Of a DNA stretch of 64,000 nucleotides, positions 48,933 through 58,491 are shown in pieces. The notes beneath the pieces were generated by a model. It ran no database searches. It was not told the DNA's origin and saw only the letters and a program-made list of their open reading frames with translations. Position 1 is the first letter of the stretch. Every line of letters begins with the position of its first letter. A program made the translations under genes and the position numbers. The stretch is from Actinomycetaceae bacterium (GTDB lineage Bacteria > Actinomycetota > Actinomycetes > Actinomycetales > Actinomycetaceae): the NCBI GenBank assembly GCA_030537795.1, contig JAUNVE010000006.1, positions 19,866 to 83,865 on the forward strand. Reading direction: 5' to 3'.

Positions 48933-49904
48933 GTGAAGATTTTGCGTTTTGTCGATCCATTTATTGTTTCTATTCTCGTTATTCTCATCGTCGGGATTAT
49001 ATTTCCGGTTCCTGCACAGTGGATCGACGCTTTGACAACTGTGGGCACTGTTGCTGTTATGGTGCTCTTCTTGGTGTACGGTATGCGCTTGCGTACATCG
49101 GAAGTCTGGGAGGGGTTGAAGAACCTACGGTTGCAAGGGTCAGTTTTTGCTTCAACTTTCCTCTTTTTCCCTATTATCGGATTGCTTTTTTATCCCATCG
49201 CGACGCCCTTTCTCGGAGAGCATTTCGCCACCGGTCTTCTCTATCTGACCCTCCTGCCATCGACTGTTCAAAGCTCGGTGTCTTTTACTTCTATTGCCGG
49301 TGGCAATGTTGCTGGAGCGGTATGCTCGGCAACCATTTCTAATGTGCTCGGCATGGCCGTCACGCCCCTGCTCGTCATGCTTATCATGGGCGCATCAACA
49401 GGTGTTGGTTGGCAATCGGTTATCGACGTTTTAGTGAAACTGCTGATTCCTTTTATTCTCGGACAGCTTTTGCAGCCGCGGTTCGGCGACTGGGTGCGGC
49501 GCAGTCGCTGGCTGACAAAAACAGTTGATCGCGGCACCATTCTCATTGTGGTCGCAGCGGGAGTGGCAGGCGCAACCGCGCGCGGATTGTGGTCGGAAGT
49601 GACGTGGACCGATGCGCTGGGGCTGGTCATCGCATCCGGCATTATTCTCGCAGTTATGATGCTAGGCACGTGGCACAGTGCAAAACTGCTGTCGCTGAAT
49701 CGCTCGGATGCCATTGCGCTTCTCATGTGCGGTTCAAAAAAGTCACTGGCGACCGGCCTGCCCATGGCCGCCATTATCTTCCCGCCGCATATCGTGGCTG
49801 CGGTGACTGTGCCTGTTATCGTCTTCCATCAGTTGCAATTGATGGTCGCGGCGGTGCTGGCTCGCAGGCTCTCTCTGGGAGGAGCGCAAGAAACTACGTG
49901 GTAG
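48933..49904 (+). CDS. Bile acid:sodium symporter family protein (YfeH-like)
   Basis: A 323-residue membrane protein with about nine or ten TM helices. The SBF/BASS-like signature is seen in LLYLTLLPSTVQSSVSFTSIAGGNVAGAVCSATISN and CGSKKSLATGLPMA. Members move organic anions with sodium; the substrate here is unknown. The start is GTG 48933 with AGGA upstream. Its 3' end overlaps the convergent P-type ATPase gene by 11 bases. Confidence 0.87.
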   Translation: MKILRFVDPFIVSILVILIVGIIFPVPAQWIDALTTVGTVAVMVLFLVYGMRLRTSEVWEGLKNLRLQGSVFASTFLFFPIIGLLFYPIATPFLGEHFATGLLYLTLLPSTVQSSVSFTSIAGGNVAGAVCSATISNVLGMAVTPLLVMLIMGASTGVGWQSVIDVLVKLLIPFILGQLLQPRFGDWVRRSRWLTKTVDRGTILIVVAAGVAGATARGLWSEVTWTDALGLVIASGIILAVMMLGTWHSAKLLSLNRSDAIALLMCGSKKSLATGLPMAAIIFPPHIVAAVTVPVIVFHQLQLMVAAVLARRLSLGGAQETTW

Positions 49905-52323
49905 CCGAGTCATTATCGAGAGAGGTAACAAGTCGTGTAGCGTTGCCGAAACGATACTGGTGGTAGCGGTAGACGGTCTCCAAAATGACCCAGGTGAGCG
50001 CAGAGAGCGCGCCGACCACCAGCCATTGAGTAGGCGTTGGCCACACCAGTGCAAAGAAGTGACGAAGAGCCGGAACCAGAACAATCAGTACGGCGAGCGT
50101 TGCCATAACAGTGAGGAGAATGGCACGCCACATCACAATGGGACGCGACAATATCGACAGCAGGTAGATTCCACCTCCCACAACGGTCAGTGTGGCGATA
50201 GTTGACGCGGTCGTCGGTGACTGCGCGTAGAGTCGTTGCGCTACCAGGGCGACGACGGCCAAGGTGAGGCCAGCTGGAAGGGCAAGAAAAAGGGTGCGAG
50301 AAAGGAAGCCTGGTCGGTAGCGCCGATGATTGGGCGCCAGGGCGAGAAAGAACGCCGGAATACCAATGGTTAGGCTGCCGATAATGGTCAGGTGCCGCGG
50401 GAGGAACGGATAGCGCCAGGCAATGCTGGCCACGATAATTGCCAGAAGAAATGAGTAAAAAGTTTTGGTGAGGAACAGCGCCGAAACCCTCTCCATATTG
50501 GCGATAATACGACGCCCCTCGGCGACTACCCGCGGTAGTAACGCAAACTGACCATCAATAAGCACCACTTTCGCGACCGCTTTAGTAGCGCGGGCACCCG
50601 ATCCCATGGCAATCCCGAGATCAGAATCCTTCAATGCCAGTACGTCGTTGACGCCATCTCCCGTCATGGCTACCGTGTGTCCACGGGATTGGAGAGCGTG
50701 CACCATGGCACGTTTAACCTCGGGAGTAACCCGTCCAAATACGTCGTAGTTCTCAACGATCTGAGCCAGTTGTTGAGGGTCGTCAGGTAGTTCTCGCGCA
50801 TCCATAATGCGTACGTCACCGCCGCGTCGCACCCCGACGCGCTCGGCGATAGCGCCAACGGTGGTTGGATTATCACCCGAAATTACTTTGACTACCACTC
50901 CTTGACGTAGAAAGTACTCCATGGTTTCTGCGGCATCGGATCTGACTTCTTCTTCGAGAATCACCAATAGCACTGCCGCTGTGTCGGAAGGAATCTCGGG
51001 GTGGTCAGGATCAAGACTTTTCGTGTCGGAGTGGGCCAGGCAGATCACTCTCGCACCTGTCTTGGCTAGCTCATGTACACGGTCCGCCACTTCATCTGCG
51101 TTCGTTGCGGATTGGGTGATGATCTCAGGGGCACCAAAGAACCAAGTTCCGTGATCGGTTTCGGCCGCCGACCATTTGCGAGTCGAATCGAAGGGTACGG
51201 CGGTGTTTAGTGGTGCCGGTTGGCGTTTACCCAAGGCGCGTTTGGTGGCCAGAGCGGTTTCATTCTCGCCGTCAGCAACGAGTGCAAACAGCACAGATTT
51301 GGCGTAATCGCAGTCGACATTCTTCATGGCTGACAATTCGAGAATTTCTCGCGCTGTAATTTCACCAGATGTCAAGGTGCCCGTTTTGTCAAGGCATAGT
51401 CTGTCAACTCTGGCGAGAACTTCAACAGCATTAAGCTCTTGGATGAGTACTTTTTTGCGGGCTAAACCGGCGGCTGCTAGCGCGAAGTTGAGTGAAGTCA
51501 GGAGTACGAGACCCTGCGGAATCATTCCCACAACACCGGCGACTGCGAGTACGACTGCACCTTTCCACGATGTTCCTTCACCGGTTTGTAATTGCGACCA
51601 CACCAGGAGCGCCACAACGGGAATAATGACCCAGGAAATCCACTTAAGTACTACATCAATGCCATCCGCTATTTCGGAACGAGCCTTGGAATATTTTTTA
51701 GCTTGTTGCGTTAATTGCTGCGCATAGGAGTCGCTTCCAATGGCGGTGGCCCGCATCACTCCCGTACCAGCCACAACAGTGGTACCGGACAATGCGTGAT
51801 CATTTTCGCGTTTGCGCACTGCATGAGATTCTCCGGTGAGCATCGACTCGTCGATCTTTAGGCTTCGAGAAAAGACGACGTCGCCATCGGCAGGTACTTG
51901 GTCCCCCTGACTCAATACCACCAAATCGTTGCGGACAATGTCGGAAGACGCGATATCTTCTTCCCGTCCATCGCGCAAAACAGTGGATCGTGGAGCCTCC
52001 AGAATCGAAAGAGCATCGAGAGTGCGTTTTGCTCTGATTTCAGAAACGATTCCTATCAGGGCGTTTGTCACCATGACAATGCCGAAAACCGCGTCTTTCC
52101 AGCTTCCAACGAAAAGAACAACCACCACTGCCGCCGTAAGAATGGCGTTAAATAGCGTAAAAACATTGGCGCGAATAATTGTTTTTATCGGTCGCGAACT
52201 GCGCCTGCGGACATAGTTCGTATCACCTCGGTGGTGGGCTTGTTGAACTTCGGAGTGTGTCAGCCCCCGCAGGTCGAATTCATCAGGCGTAATCCGCCTC
52301 TGTTCGGTGTCCACAGTATTCAC
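49894..52323 (-). CDS. P-type cation-transporting ATPase (CtpE-like)
   Basis: An 809-residue P-type ATPase: actuator motif TGES at 163-166, phosphorylated Asp312 in DKTGTLTSGE, and hinge motif TGDGVND. Eight to ten TM helices with VVGMIPQGLVLLTSLN resemble mycobacterial CtpE, which is linked to calcium uptake, but ion specificity cannot be read here. The start is GTG 52323 with a weak AAGA site. It lies 62 bases downstream of terC in the same direction and may be transcribed with it, which would place it under the same metal riboswitch. Confidence 0.9.
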   Translation of the reverse strand: MNTVDTEQRRITPDEFDLRGLTHSEVQQAHHRGDTNYVRRRSSRPIKTIIRANVFTLFNAILTAAVVVVLFVGSWKDAVFGIVMVTNALIGIVSEIRAKRTLDALSILEAPRSTVLRDGREEDIASSDIVRNDLVVLSQGDQVPADGDVVFSRSLKIDESMLTGESHAVRKRENDHALSGTTVVAGTGVMRATAIGSDSYAQQLTQQAKKYSKARSEIADGIDVVLKWISWVIIPVVALLVWSQLQTGEGTSWKGAVVLAVAGVVGMIPQGLVLLTSLNFALAAAGLARKKVLIQELNAVEVLARVDRLCLDKTGTLTSGEITAREILELSAMKNVDCDYAKSVLFALVADGENETALATKRALGKRQPAPLNTAVPFDSTRKWSAAETDHGTWFFGAPEIITQSATNADEVADRVHELAKTGARVICLAHSDTKSLDPDHPEIPSDTAAVLLVILEEEVRSDAAETMEYFLRQGVVVKVISGDNPTTVGAIAERVGVRRGGDVRIMDARELPDDPQQLAQIVENYDVFGRVTPEVKRAMVHALQSRGHTVAMTGDGVNDVLALKDSDLGIAMGSGARATKAVAKVVLIDGQFALLPRVVAEGRRIIANMERVSALFLTKTFYSFLLAIIVASIAWRYPFLPRHLTIIGSLTIGIPAFFLALAPNHRRYRPGFLSRTLFLALPAGLTLAVVALVAQRLYAQSPTTASTIATLTVVGGGIYLLSILSRPIVMWRAILLTVMATLAVLIVLVPALRHFFALVWPTPTQWLVVGALSALTWVILETVYRYHQYRFGNATRLVTSLDNDSATT

Positions 52324-52385
52324 ATTTCGATCTTAGAATACGGCATCGACCACATCATGTCAGGCGTCAAAAAGTGGCCTCTACT

Positions 52386-53387
52386 CTACCTCGGTGCCGC
52401 CTCTACCCGGTGTTTGCTGTCGGCACGAGTTTTAAGTATCGATGCGACCACGGTGATGGCGAGAGTAACGACGATAAATCCTAGTGATGCGGGGATCCCG
52501 ATGTCGGGAACGTCGAATCCCTGTCCGCCGTGGATAAAGGGCAACGTATTTTCATGCATGGCGTGTAATACCAGTTTGATGCCGATAAATCCGAGGATCG
52601 CCGCCAGTCCGTAGTGTAGGAAAACCAGTCGTTCAAGTAGTCCGTCGATGAGGAAATACAGTTGCCGCAGTCCAAGAAGCGCGAAAGCATTAGCGGCGAA
52701 AACCAGGAATGGTTCTTTAGTCAGTCCAAATATCGCCGGTATCGAATCAAAGGCGAACATGAGATCTGCTGAGCCGAGAGCCAAGATTACGAGCAACATG
52801 GGGGTGAGGTATGTCTTGCCCGCGTGCCGGTGAAGAAGTTTATCGGATAAGAAACCGTCGGTGACGGGAAATACTTTGCGTACCATGCGAACGAAGGTTG
52901 TTTCACGATACTCGTCGTCTTCGTCGTCGCCAATCCCTTCTCGGATTTGACCGTAGGCTGTGTAGAGCAACCAGAGGCCAAAAATATAGAAAATCCATGA
53001 CGCTTTCGCGATCAGCGCCGCCCCGATCAGAATAAAGATAAGTCGCAATACGAGGGCGATAATAATCCCCGATAGCAGCACTTTCTGCTGGTATTCCCGC
53101 GGTACTCGAAATGCCGCAATTATAATGACGAAGACAAAAAGATTGTCGAGCGACAGCGACCATTCGGTGACCCAGCCCGCCCAGTATTCCCCCGCGTATC
53201 TGAGTCCCCATACGCCCCATACGACAAAGCCAAATGCAATGGACAATGTGACGTACGCGGCGGTCCATCGCGCGGCCTCCTTGAGGCTGGGAGCGTGGGG
53301 TGTGCGGACGTGTCCAACAATGTCGATGGTGATGAGGCTGATGACGATTGTAGCCAACGCAATCCAGCCTAGGGCATGTACTTCCAC
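52386..53387 (-). CDS. TerC-family integral membrane protein
   Basis: A 333-residue membrane protein with about nine TM helices. The TerC acidic motifs EWSLSLDNLFVF and MFAFDSIPAIFGLT are intact and likely bind metal. TerC proteins such as Alx and MeeF/YkoY are linked to manganese export and metal loading of secreted enzymes. A charged loop (EGIGDDEDDEY) divides the protein. The start is GTG 53387 with GGAG seven bases upstream. The leader contains a yybP-ykoY-like manganese riboswitch, which supports a role in manganese balance. Confidence 0.92.
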   Translation of the reverse strand: MEVHALGWIALATIVISLITIDIVGHVRTPHAPSLKEAARWTAAYVTLSIAFGFVVWGVWGLRYAGEYWAGWVTEWSLSLDNLFVFVIIIAAFRVPREYQQKVLLSGIIIALVLRLIFILIGAALIAKASWIFYIFGLWLLYTAYGQIREGIGDDEDDEYRETTFVRMVRKVFPVTDGFLSDKLLHRHAGKTYLTPMLLVILALGSADLMFAFDSIPAIFGLTKEPFLVFAANAFALLGLRQLYFLIDGLLERLVFLHYGLAAILGFIGIKLVLHAMHENTLPFIHGGQGFDVPDIGIPASLGFIVVTLAITVVASILKTRADSKHRVEAAPR

Positions 53388-53409
53388 AGCGGGTCTCCGG
53401 TTCTACCTA

Positions 53410-53520
53410 TCATGGTTTCGCCGGAGGTCTTCTCCACCAATGCGACATTGGTTGCGCTGCCGGGTTTGGAACCGTGTTGACGACAGTGCGATTGCGGGAG
53501 TACTCCCCTCCAACACCTCC
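53410..53520 (-). promoter_or_regulatory. yybP-ykoY-like Mn2+ riboswitch before terC
   Basis: In the 190-base terC leader, minus-strand GGAGGGGAGTA (53511-53501) is followed by GTCGTCAACACGG (53484-53472) and then AAACCCGGCAGCGCAACC (53467-53450). This order of conserved blocks is as I recall for the manganese riboswitch upstream of actinobacterial terC/alx genes. A perfect hairpin CCAATG-TCG-CATTGG (53451-53437) comes next, before the ribosome site. The call is by recognised motifs and context only; no covariance model was run. Confidence 0.65.
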
Positions 53521-53575
53521 TACTTTACCGGAACTGACTGGTTACGTCGCCGCAGATAACATGGTGTTGAACACG

Positions 53576-55642
53576 TCAGTTGGCGGCCCGCATCTGCCGA
53601 AGCTCTTGTTTGAGATCTCCCAGTTCATCTCGTAGTCGAGCTGCGATTTCAAACTGCAAGTCCTCTGCGGCAGCGTGCATTTGAGCGGTGAGTTCTTCAA
53701 TGAGGTTAACCAGATCACCTTCGGCTGCGTCAGCGAGTTCCCGCCGTGTAGTTGGAACCGGACGATCGCCCACGGACTGGCGGTACCCGCCCTCCAACAG
53801 TTCTTGCGTGTCGATATCTTCGCGGGCGAGCATATCGGTAACATCCTGGATTTTTTTGCGCAACGGTTGCGGATCGATTCCGTGTTCCTGGTTGTAGGCA
53901 ATTTGTTTTTCTCGGCGACGCTCTGTTTCTTCCATCGCTTGTTTCATTGAATCGGTAACAGTATCCGCGTACATGTGAACCTCGCCGTCCACATTTCGTG
54001 CGGCACGGCCAATGGTTTGAATAAGAGACGTCGATGAGCGGAGGAATCCTTCTTTATCTGCATCGAGAATTGCCACCAGAGATACTTCGGGAAGGTCGAG
54101 CCCCTCCCGCAGCAGGTTGATTCCCACCAGCACGTCGAATTGACCGACACGCAGTTCGCGCAGTAGTTCAACCCGGCGAAGTGTATCGACATCGGAGTGC
54201 AGGTATTCCACCCGCACTCCCCGCACGGCGAGATACTCGGTGAGATCTTCCGCCATCTTTTTTGTCAGCGTGGTGACGAGTACGCGTTCATTTTTTGCGA
54301 CTCGCGCATCTATTTCATCAAAGAGATCGTCGATTTGCCCCTGCGTTGGTTTAACGACGATTTTAGGATCCACGAGCCCGGTGGGGCGAATGATCTGCTC
54401 AACGACTCCGGTTGCTTGAGACAGCTCATACGGTCCGGGGGTGGCCGACATGTAGACGGTTTGCCCTATTCTTTCCAAAAATTCATCCCATTTGAGTGGA
54501 CGATTATCCATGGCTGAAGGTAACCGGAAACCATGGTCTACCAGTGTGCGTTTACGCGACATATCGCCCTCAAACATAGCGCCGATTTGAGGAACCGTGA
54601 CATGAGATTCGTCGATGATGAGAACGAAATCATCGGGAAAGTAATCGAGCAGGGTGTGGGGCGGAGTCCCCGCGGCACGTCCGTCAATGTGTCGTGAGTA
54701 GTTTTCGATGCCGGCACATGAACCAATTTCTCGCATCATTTCAAGATCGTAGGTGGTACGGCGCAGAAGTCGCTGAGCTTCGAGGAGTTTTCCTTGTTTT
54801 TCGAACCATGCGACTCTCTCGTCCAGTTCCTCTTCAATGGTGCGCAGTGCTCTTTGCATCCGTTCTTTACCGGCAACATAGTGGGAGGCAGGGAAAAGAT
54901 AGGCGTGGTCAGTATGTCGTATGAGGTCGCCGGTAAGGGGGTGCAAATAGGCTATCGATTCGATTTCGTCGCCGAACATTTCGATTCGGATTGCCAGTTC
55001 TTCATACACCGGGATGATTTCGACGATATCTCCGCGGACACGAAATGTCCCGCGGGTAAATGCCATGTCGTTGCGCACATATTGCATACCAACAAATGCT
55101 CGCAACATATCGTCGCGATCGATATTCATTCCCACGTTGATCTCAACCATGCGGTCGACATATTCCTCCGGCGTGCCGAGACCATAGATGCACGACACTG
55201 AGGACACCACCACCGTATCCCGCCGGGTCAGCAGATTATTGGTTGCTGAGTGTCGTAATCGTTCAACTTCATCATTAATTGATGAATCTTTTTCAATATA
55301 AGTATCCGTTTGGGGCACGTAGGCTTCCGGCTGGTAGTAGTCGTAATAGGACACAAAGTATTCGACTGCGTTATTCGGAAGCAGGCCTCGCAACTCCGCG
55401 GCAAGCTGGGCAGCAAGGGTTTTGTTATGCGCCATAACGAGGGTGGGACGCTGGATTTGTTCGATGAGCCACGCCGCCGTCGCAGATTTCCCGGTGCCTG
55501 TGGCCCCTAGGAGTACGACGTCTTTTTCTCCCGCGTTAATCCGCTCGGTGAGTTCTTTAATCGCAGTCGGCTGATCCCCCGATGGAGAAAATTCGGAAAC
55601 AACTTCAAATGGGGCTTCTTGACGAATAACACGTTGCGACAT
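53576..55642 (-). CDS. uvrB: Excinuclease ABC subunit B
   Basis: A 688-residue helicase-like repair protein. Walker A GATGTGKS is at 46-53, the beta-hairpin lies in [20 protein letters not shown], and [20 protein letters not shown] and the helicase motif [19 protein letters not shown] are present. A C-terminal UVR domain ([27 protein letters not shown]) binds UvrC. It accepts damage from UvrA and loads UvrC. No clear SOS box was seen upstream. Confidence 0.96.
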   Translation of the reverse strand: MSQRVIRQEAPFEVVSEFSPSGDQPTAIKELTERINAGEKDVVLLGATGTGKSATAAWLIEQIQRPTLVMAHNKTLAAQLAAELRGLLPNNAVEYFVSYYDYYQPEAYVPQTDTYIEKDSSINDEVERLRHSATNNLLTRRDTVVVSSVSCIYGLGTPEEYVDRMVEINVGMNIDRDDMLRAFVGMQYVRNDMAFTRGTFRVRGDIVEIIPVYEELAIRIEMFGDEIESIAYLHPLTGDLIRHTDHAYLFPASHYVAGKERMQRALRTIEEELDERVAWFEKQGKLLEAQRLLRRTTYDLEMMREIGSCAGIENYSRHIDGRAAGTPPHTLLDYFPDDFVLIIDESHVTVPQIGAMFEGDMSRKRTLVDHGFRLPSAMDNRPLKWDEFLERIGQTVYMSATPGPYELSQATGVVEQIIRPTGLVDPKIVVKPTQGQIDDLFDEIDARVAKNERVLVTTLTKKMAEDLTEYLAVRGVRVEYLHSDVDTLRRVELLRELRVGQFDVLVGINLLREGLDLPEVSLVAILDADKEGFLRSSTSLIQTIGRAARNVDGEVHMYADTVTDSMKQAMEETERRREKQIAYNQEHGIDPQPLRKKIQDVTDMLAREDIDTQELLEGGYRQSVGDRPVPTTRRELADAAEGDLVNLIEELTAQMHAAAEDLQFEIAARLRDELGDLKQELRQMRAAN

Positions 55643-55680
55643 GCAACCAGTCTATCGGTGTCCGCGTATCTGTTCTCTTT

Positions 55681-56313
55681 CTAACTAATCATGGAGGGCG
55701 AACACCCGGCGTATTTTTTGAATACTCTGACAAAGTACTTGTAGTCCGGGATGCCGACAAGTTCGGCAACTCGATAGACTTTCCTATCTCCCTCAGCCAG
55801 TAGACGAAACGTTGTTTGGTATCTGATTGGATGTCTTCGCGGCCGTAACTGGCGCGCCAGCTCATTATCGAGGGCGGAAAACGGTTCATCGACCAGTAGT
55901 CGTGCGGGTGCAACCGTCATCGCGCGGGCTATGGCTACCCGCTGACGCATCCTTCCGGACATCTGTGCCGCATAAAGATCCATAGCATCGACTAAATCGA
56001 CGCGTTCGAGCCATTCTTCAGCTTGAAAACGCGTCGGTTTGCACGGGAGGAATAGTCAGTTGGAGGTTATGACGAGCCGTCTTCCACGGAAGTAACCGGG
56101 TTCTGGAATACACATGTCAGTCGCCCAGCGGGCCGCGAAGTGTGGCCGCGATGCCGGTGGCTTTCATTCGCTATCACGCGAAGCAACGTCGTTTTTCCAA
56201 CGCCCGACGCCCCCCGAAATGCCCAGAATTTCTCCGGGATTAACCGTGAGGGAAAGATCGTCGATGAGTTGCAGACCCCGCCGCTCAATGGAAACAGATT
56301 GTAAATCCAGCAT
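55681..56313 (-). pseudogene. Decayed ABC transporter ATPase joined to an AraC-type C-terminus
   Basis: From an ATG at 56313 the frame encodes a typical ABC ATPase start (MLDLQSVSIERRG, then LSLTVNPGEILGISG). A run of six G then shifts frame just before the Walker A loop ASGVGKTTLLRVI. A second shift follows VFQNP, where [15 protein letters not shown] continues in another frame. A third lies after QTDAF. The last frame keeps the signature [15 protein letters not shown] and Walker [19 protein letters not shown]. Immediately after, the protein changes to an AraC-like HTH end ([20 protein letters not shown]). Three frameshifts plus this junction mean the gene is dead. It starts nine bases after the methyltransferase stop. 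Confidence 0.8.
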
Positions 56314-56322
56314 TCGTTGGTT

Positions 56323-57141
56323 TTACGATGGTTTGCGCGCAACAAACGCCACTGCGGTGAGGTTCTCCTTGTGCGCGCGGAACACGGCGCGCATGGCAAG
56401 TATCCGCTCGCGTGCGGCGGGATTATTCTTCACATTGCGAATAAAGCGCGTGGCCCCGGCGAGCCCTTCATCTGCAATAAGCCGCTTGGGTTCCAGCAGA
56501 TGCATGGGATTCTTATCTTCATATTCGATGTTAAATCCCGCTTGCGCAAGCAACGCTTTCCAGTTTTTCATCGTCAGTGGACGGGCGCCGACCTTGATCG
56601 TGCGGGAGAGAGCGCGCGCCACGTCTGTTTCTACGTCGGGATCAACATCGTCGGGTTGGAAGCCCAGTTCGTGGATCGCGTATCTACCTCCCGGAGTGAG
56701 AATGCGGAAGGCTTCTGACATGATCTCAAGTTTTTCTTCATTTGAATGCATCGTCAACATGGCTTCGCCGACCACGAGATCGCACGAGTGCTTCGTCAGC
56801 GTGGTATTTTTTGCATTTGCGTGAACCAGCTTTGCTTGGCTGTGGTTCTTAAGAATGTTGAGGAGCTGTTCTTCGCCCTCCTCATTGGGATCGATACCGA
56901 TGTAGGACTCCGGATGCGAGGCAAGAAGTATGTCCGCCGTCTTTCCGACTCCGGGGCCGAACTCGACGATCCTGTCTCGCGCCGTAGGGTTTGCGTGAGC
57001 TATAAGGCGCTGGGTCAGCTCCAGTCCACCGGGACGAAGAACTTTCTTACCCATTTTCGCAAGTAGCCAATGTCCTTGCAGACGCTTTTCTTCCGGGCCC
57101 GAGCGTTGCCCACGTGGTGAGGGTGGGTGGATATCATTCAT
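56323..57141 (-). CDS. Class I SAM-dependent methyltransferase
   Basis: A 272-residue methyltransferase. SAM-binding motif I is VEFGPGVG (59-66), an acidic residue ends strand 2 (YIGIDPNEEG), and motif post-I/II lies around CDLVVGEAMLTMHSNEEK. The PGGRYAIHEL strand also fits. N-terminal EEKRLQGHWLLAKMGKKVLRPGG resembles methyltransferases encoded with cupins and ABC transporter genes. The substrate is unknown. It follows the cupin gene by 12 bases and precedes the ABC ATPase pseudogene by nine, so all three were once one operon. Confidence 0.87.
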   Translation of the reverse strand: MNDIHPPSPRGQRSGPEEKRLQGHWLLAKMGKKVLRPGGLELTQRLIAHANPTARDRIVEFGPGVGKTADILLASHPESYIGIDPNEEGEEQLLNILKNHSQAKLVHANAKNTTLTKHSCDLVVGEAMLTMHSNEEKLEIMSEAFRILTPGGRYAIHELGFQPDDVDPDVETDVARALSRTIKVGARPLTMKNWKALLAQAGFNIEYEDKNPMHLLEPKRLIADEGLAGATRFIRNVKNNPAARERILAMRAVFRAHKENLTAVAFVARKPS

Positions 57142-57153
57142 AACTATTGTTTT

Positions 57154-57516
57154 CTATTGGGAAATTTCCTCTGCTTGTCGGTGCGAGACGTCCACAAGCG
57201 TCAATGCCATGTAGCAAGGCTCTAAAGCCTCGAGGGCGTGGCGCTCACCGGGAGCTAGGTAGATGACATCTCCGGCTTCGAGTACATGATCTTCACCACT
57301 GAGTGAAAAATTCATTTTGCCGGTGAGAAGTTGAACGATAACCGCCCGTGCAGATGCGTGTTCAGTCAGCACCTGACCGGTGTCAAAACTAAACACCACG
57401 TGGCGCAGTACATCATTATTCACAACAACTCGCGAGGTTGTAGCTGCTTTTGCAATCGGTAGATCATTCAGCAGATCGGTTATCACACAACTGGTTTCTA
57501 CGGCAGTAGATGGCAT
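57154..57516 (-). CDS. Cupin-domain protein
   Basis: A 120-residue single-domain cupin. The strands include VFSFDTGQVLTEHASARAVIVQLLTG and FSLSGEDHVLEAGDVIYLAPGERHALEAL, giving the two cupin motifs with His residues that could bind metal (His in LTEHAS and ERHAL). The start is ATG 57516 with GGAGG five bases upstream; the in-frame codon at 57546 is rejected. Function is unknown. It is the first gene of the cupin-methyltransferase-ABC group. Confidence 0.87.
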   Translation of the reverse strand: MPSTAVETSCVITDLLNDLPIAKAATTSRVVVNNDVLRHVVFSFDTGQVLTEHASARAVIVQLLTGKMNFSLSGEDHVLEAGDVIYLAPGERHALEALEPCYMALTLVDVSHRQAEEISQ

Positions 57517-57551
57517 GTTTCCTCCGGATTCATTCACGTACACCATTTAGA

Positions 57552-57578
57552 CAAGACGAGCCTTACCTAAATTGGTTA
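57552..57578 (-). promoter_or_regulatory. Iron-box (DtxR/IdeR)-like site before the cupin operon
   Basis: Minus-strand TTAGGTAAGGCTCGTCTTG (57570-57552) matches the 19-base iron-box consensus TTAGGTTAGSCTAACCTAA at 13 positions, mostly in the first half. It overlaps a second imperfect dyad TTACCTAAATTGGTTA (57563-57578). It lies 35-60 bases upstream of the cupin start. Confidence 0.4.
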
Positions 57579-57725
57579 GATTCTAGCACGCTGAAATCAC
57601 AGATGGAACACTCATTTGCGAAAGATTTACGCGATGGCGGAAAACCAATAGAAGACTCTCACACTCAGGAGCACATGGGAGGACGTCTCTGATTCGACGC
57701 ACTCCACTCGGCAGAAGTTACACCG

Positions 57726-58424
57726 TCAGGTCGAAGGAGATGCGTGCACAAGCGCCTCGTACATGAGTACTGTGCTGTTCCTCAGTTCGTGAATGGTTCC
57801 GCTATTATCAACGTGAATATCTGCGTGCGTCAGCCGTTCGGCATCGCTCATTTGGTTTGCCATGCGTTCTTGCGCTTGGTCTTTTGTCATTCCGCGTTCA
57901 ACTAGACGGCTGAGACGACGCCCACACGGTGCTGTTACCACAATAATGCCGTCAACCATCGATGACATTCCCGCTTCCAACAGCACCGCTGCATCGTAAA
58001 TACCTATGCCACCAGGCGCAGCGGTTGCGAGTATTTGATTTGCACGCGCACGGATGCGCGGATGAGTAATGGCATTGAGGTCGGCAAGAGCTTGCGGGTC
58101 GGAAAATACTATGCGCGCAAGTTCAGAACGATTGAGGGCGCCATCGTTGATAACACTAGACCCAAATCTCACATGGATTTCACGCAGCGCCGCGGTGCCG
58201 GGTTCTACAATTGCTCGAGCGATGACGTCGCCGTCGGCAACGACGCATCCGCATTTCCCCAACACTTCAGAGACGGTGGATTTACCCGCACCGATTCCAC
58301 CTGTTAAGCCAAGTAAAAGCGATGGCTCCCCCGCCTTCCCACTTTTAGCTTGGCGCGCATTTGCTTTGCGCCACAGCGACCGGACATCACCTGTGATACG
58401 CGTTTGTCCAATACGAACGTCCAT
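57726..58424 (-). CDS. coaE: Dephospho-CoA kinase
   Basis: A 232-residue P-loop kinase for the last step of coenzyme A synthesis. It has Walker A GLTGGIGAGKST, VADGDVIARAIVEPGTAAL, the ITHPRIRARANQI helix and the VVTAPCGRRLSRLVERGM LID region. About 37 extra residues precede the P-loop. The ATG at 58424 is used because the upstream in-frame codon at 58475 lies inside a perfect hairpin that follows rpsA. The rpsA-coaE order is common in actinobacteria. Confidence 0.93.
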   Translation of the reverse strand: MDVRIGQTRITGDVRSLWRKANARQAKSGKAGEPSLLLGLTGGIGAGKSTVSEVLGKCGCVVADGDVIARAIVEPGTAALREIHVRFGSSVINDGALNRSELARIVFSDPQALADLNAITHPRIRARANQILATAAPGGIGIYDAAVLLEAGMSSMVDGIIVVTAPCGRRLSRLVERGMTKDQAQERMANQMSDAERLTHADIHVDNSGTIHELRNSTVLMYEALVHASPST

Positions 58425-58449
58425 CGCAGGTTTTCCCTTCTCAACACAA

Positions 58450-58475
58450 GTGGCCAGGTGTTTCCACCTGGCCAC
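58450..58475 (-). other. Perfect hairpin between rpsA and coaE
   Basis: GTGGCCAGGTG (58450-58460) pairs over 11 bp with CACCTGGCCAC (58465-58475) around a four-base loop, 17 bases after the rpsA stop. No T-run follows (TTGTGTTG). It may be a weak terminator or a processing site lowering coaE expression relative to rpsA. Confidence 0.6.
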
Positions 58476-58491
58476 TCAGACTAACAGTTGG

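Noticed and set aside
55643..55680. SOS box upstream of uvrB
   Set aside because: Only one half (GAAC) is present in the leader; the second half does not match GTTC, so it was not called.
57510..57692. 60-codon plus-strand frame upstream of the cupin gene
   Set aside because: Overlaps the cupin start antisense and has no ribosome site or hydrophobic or family signal.
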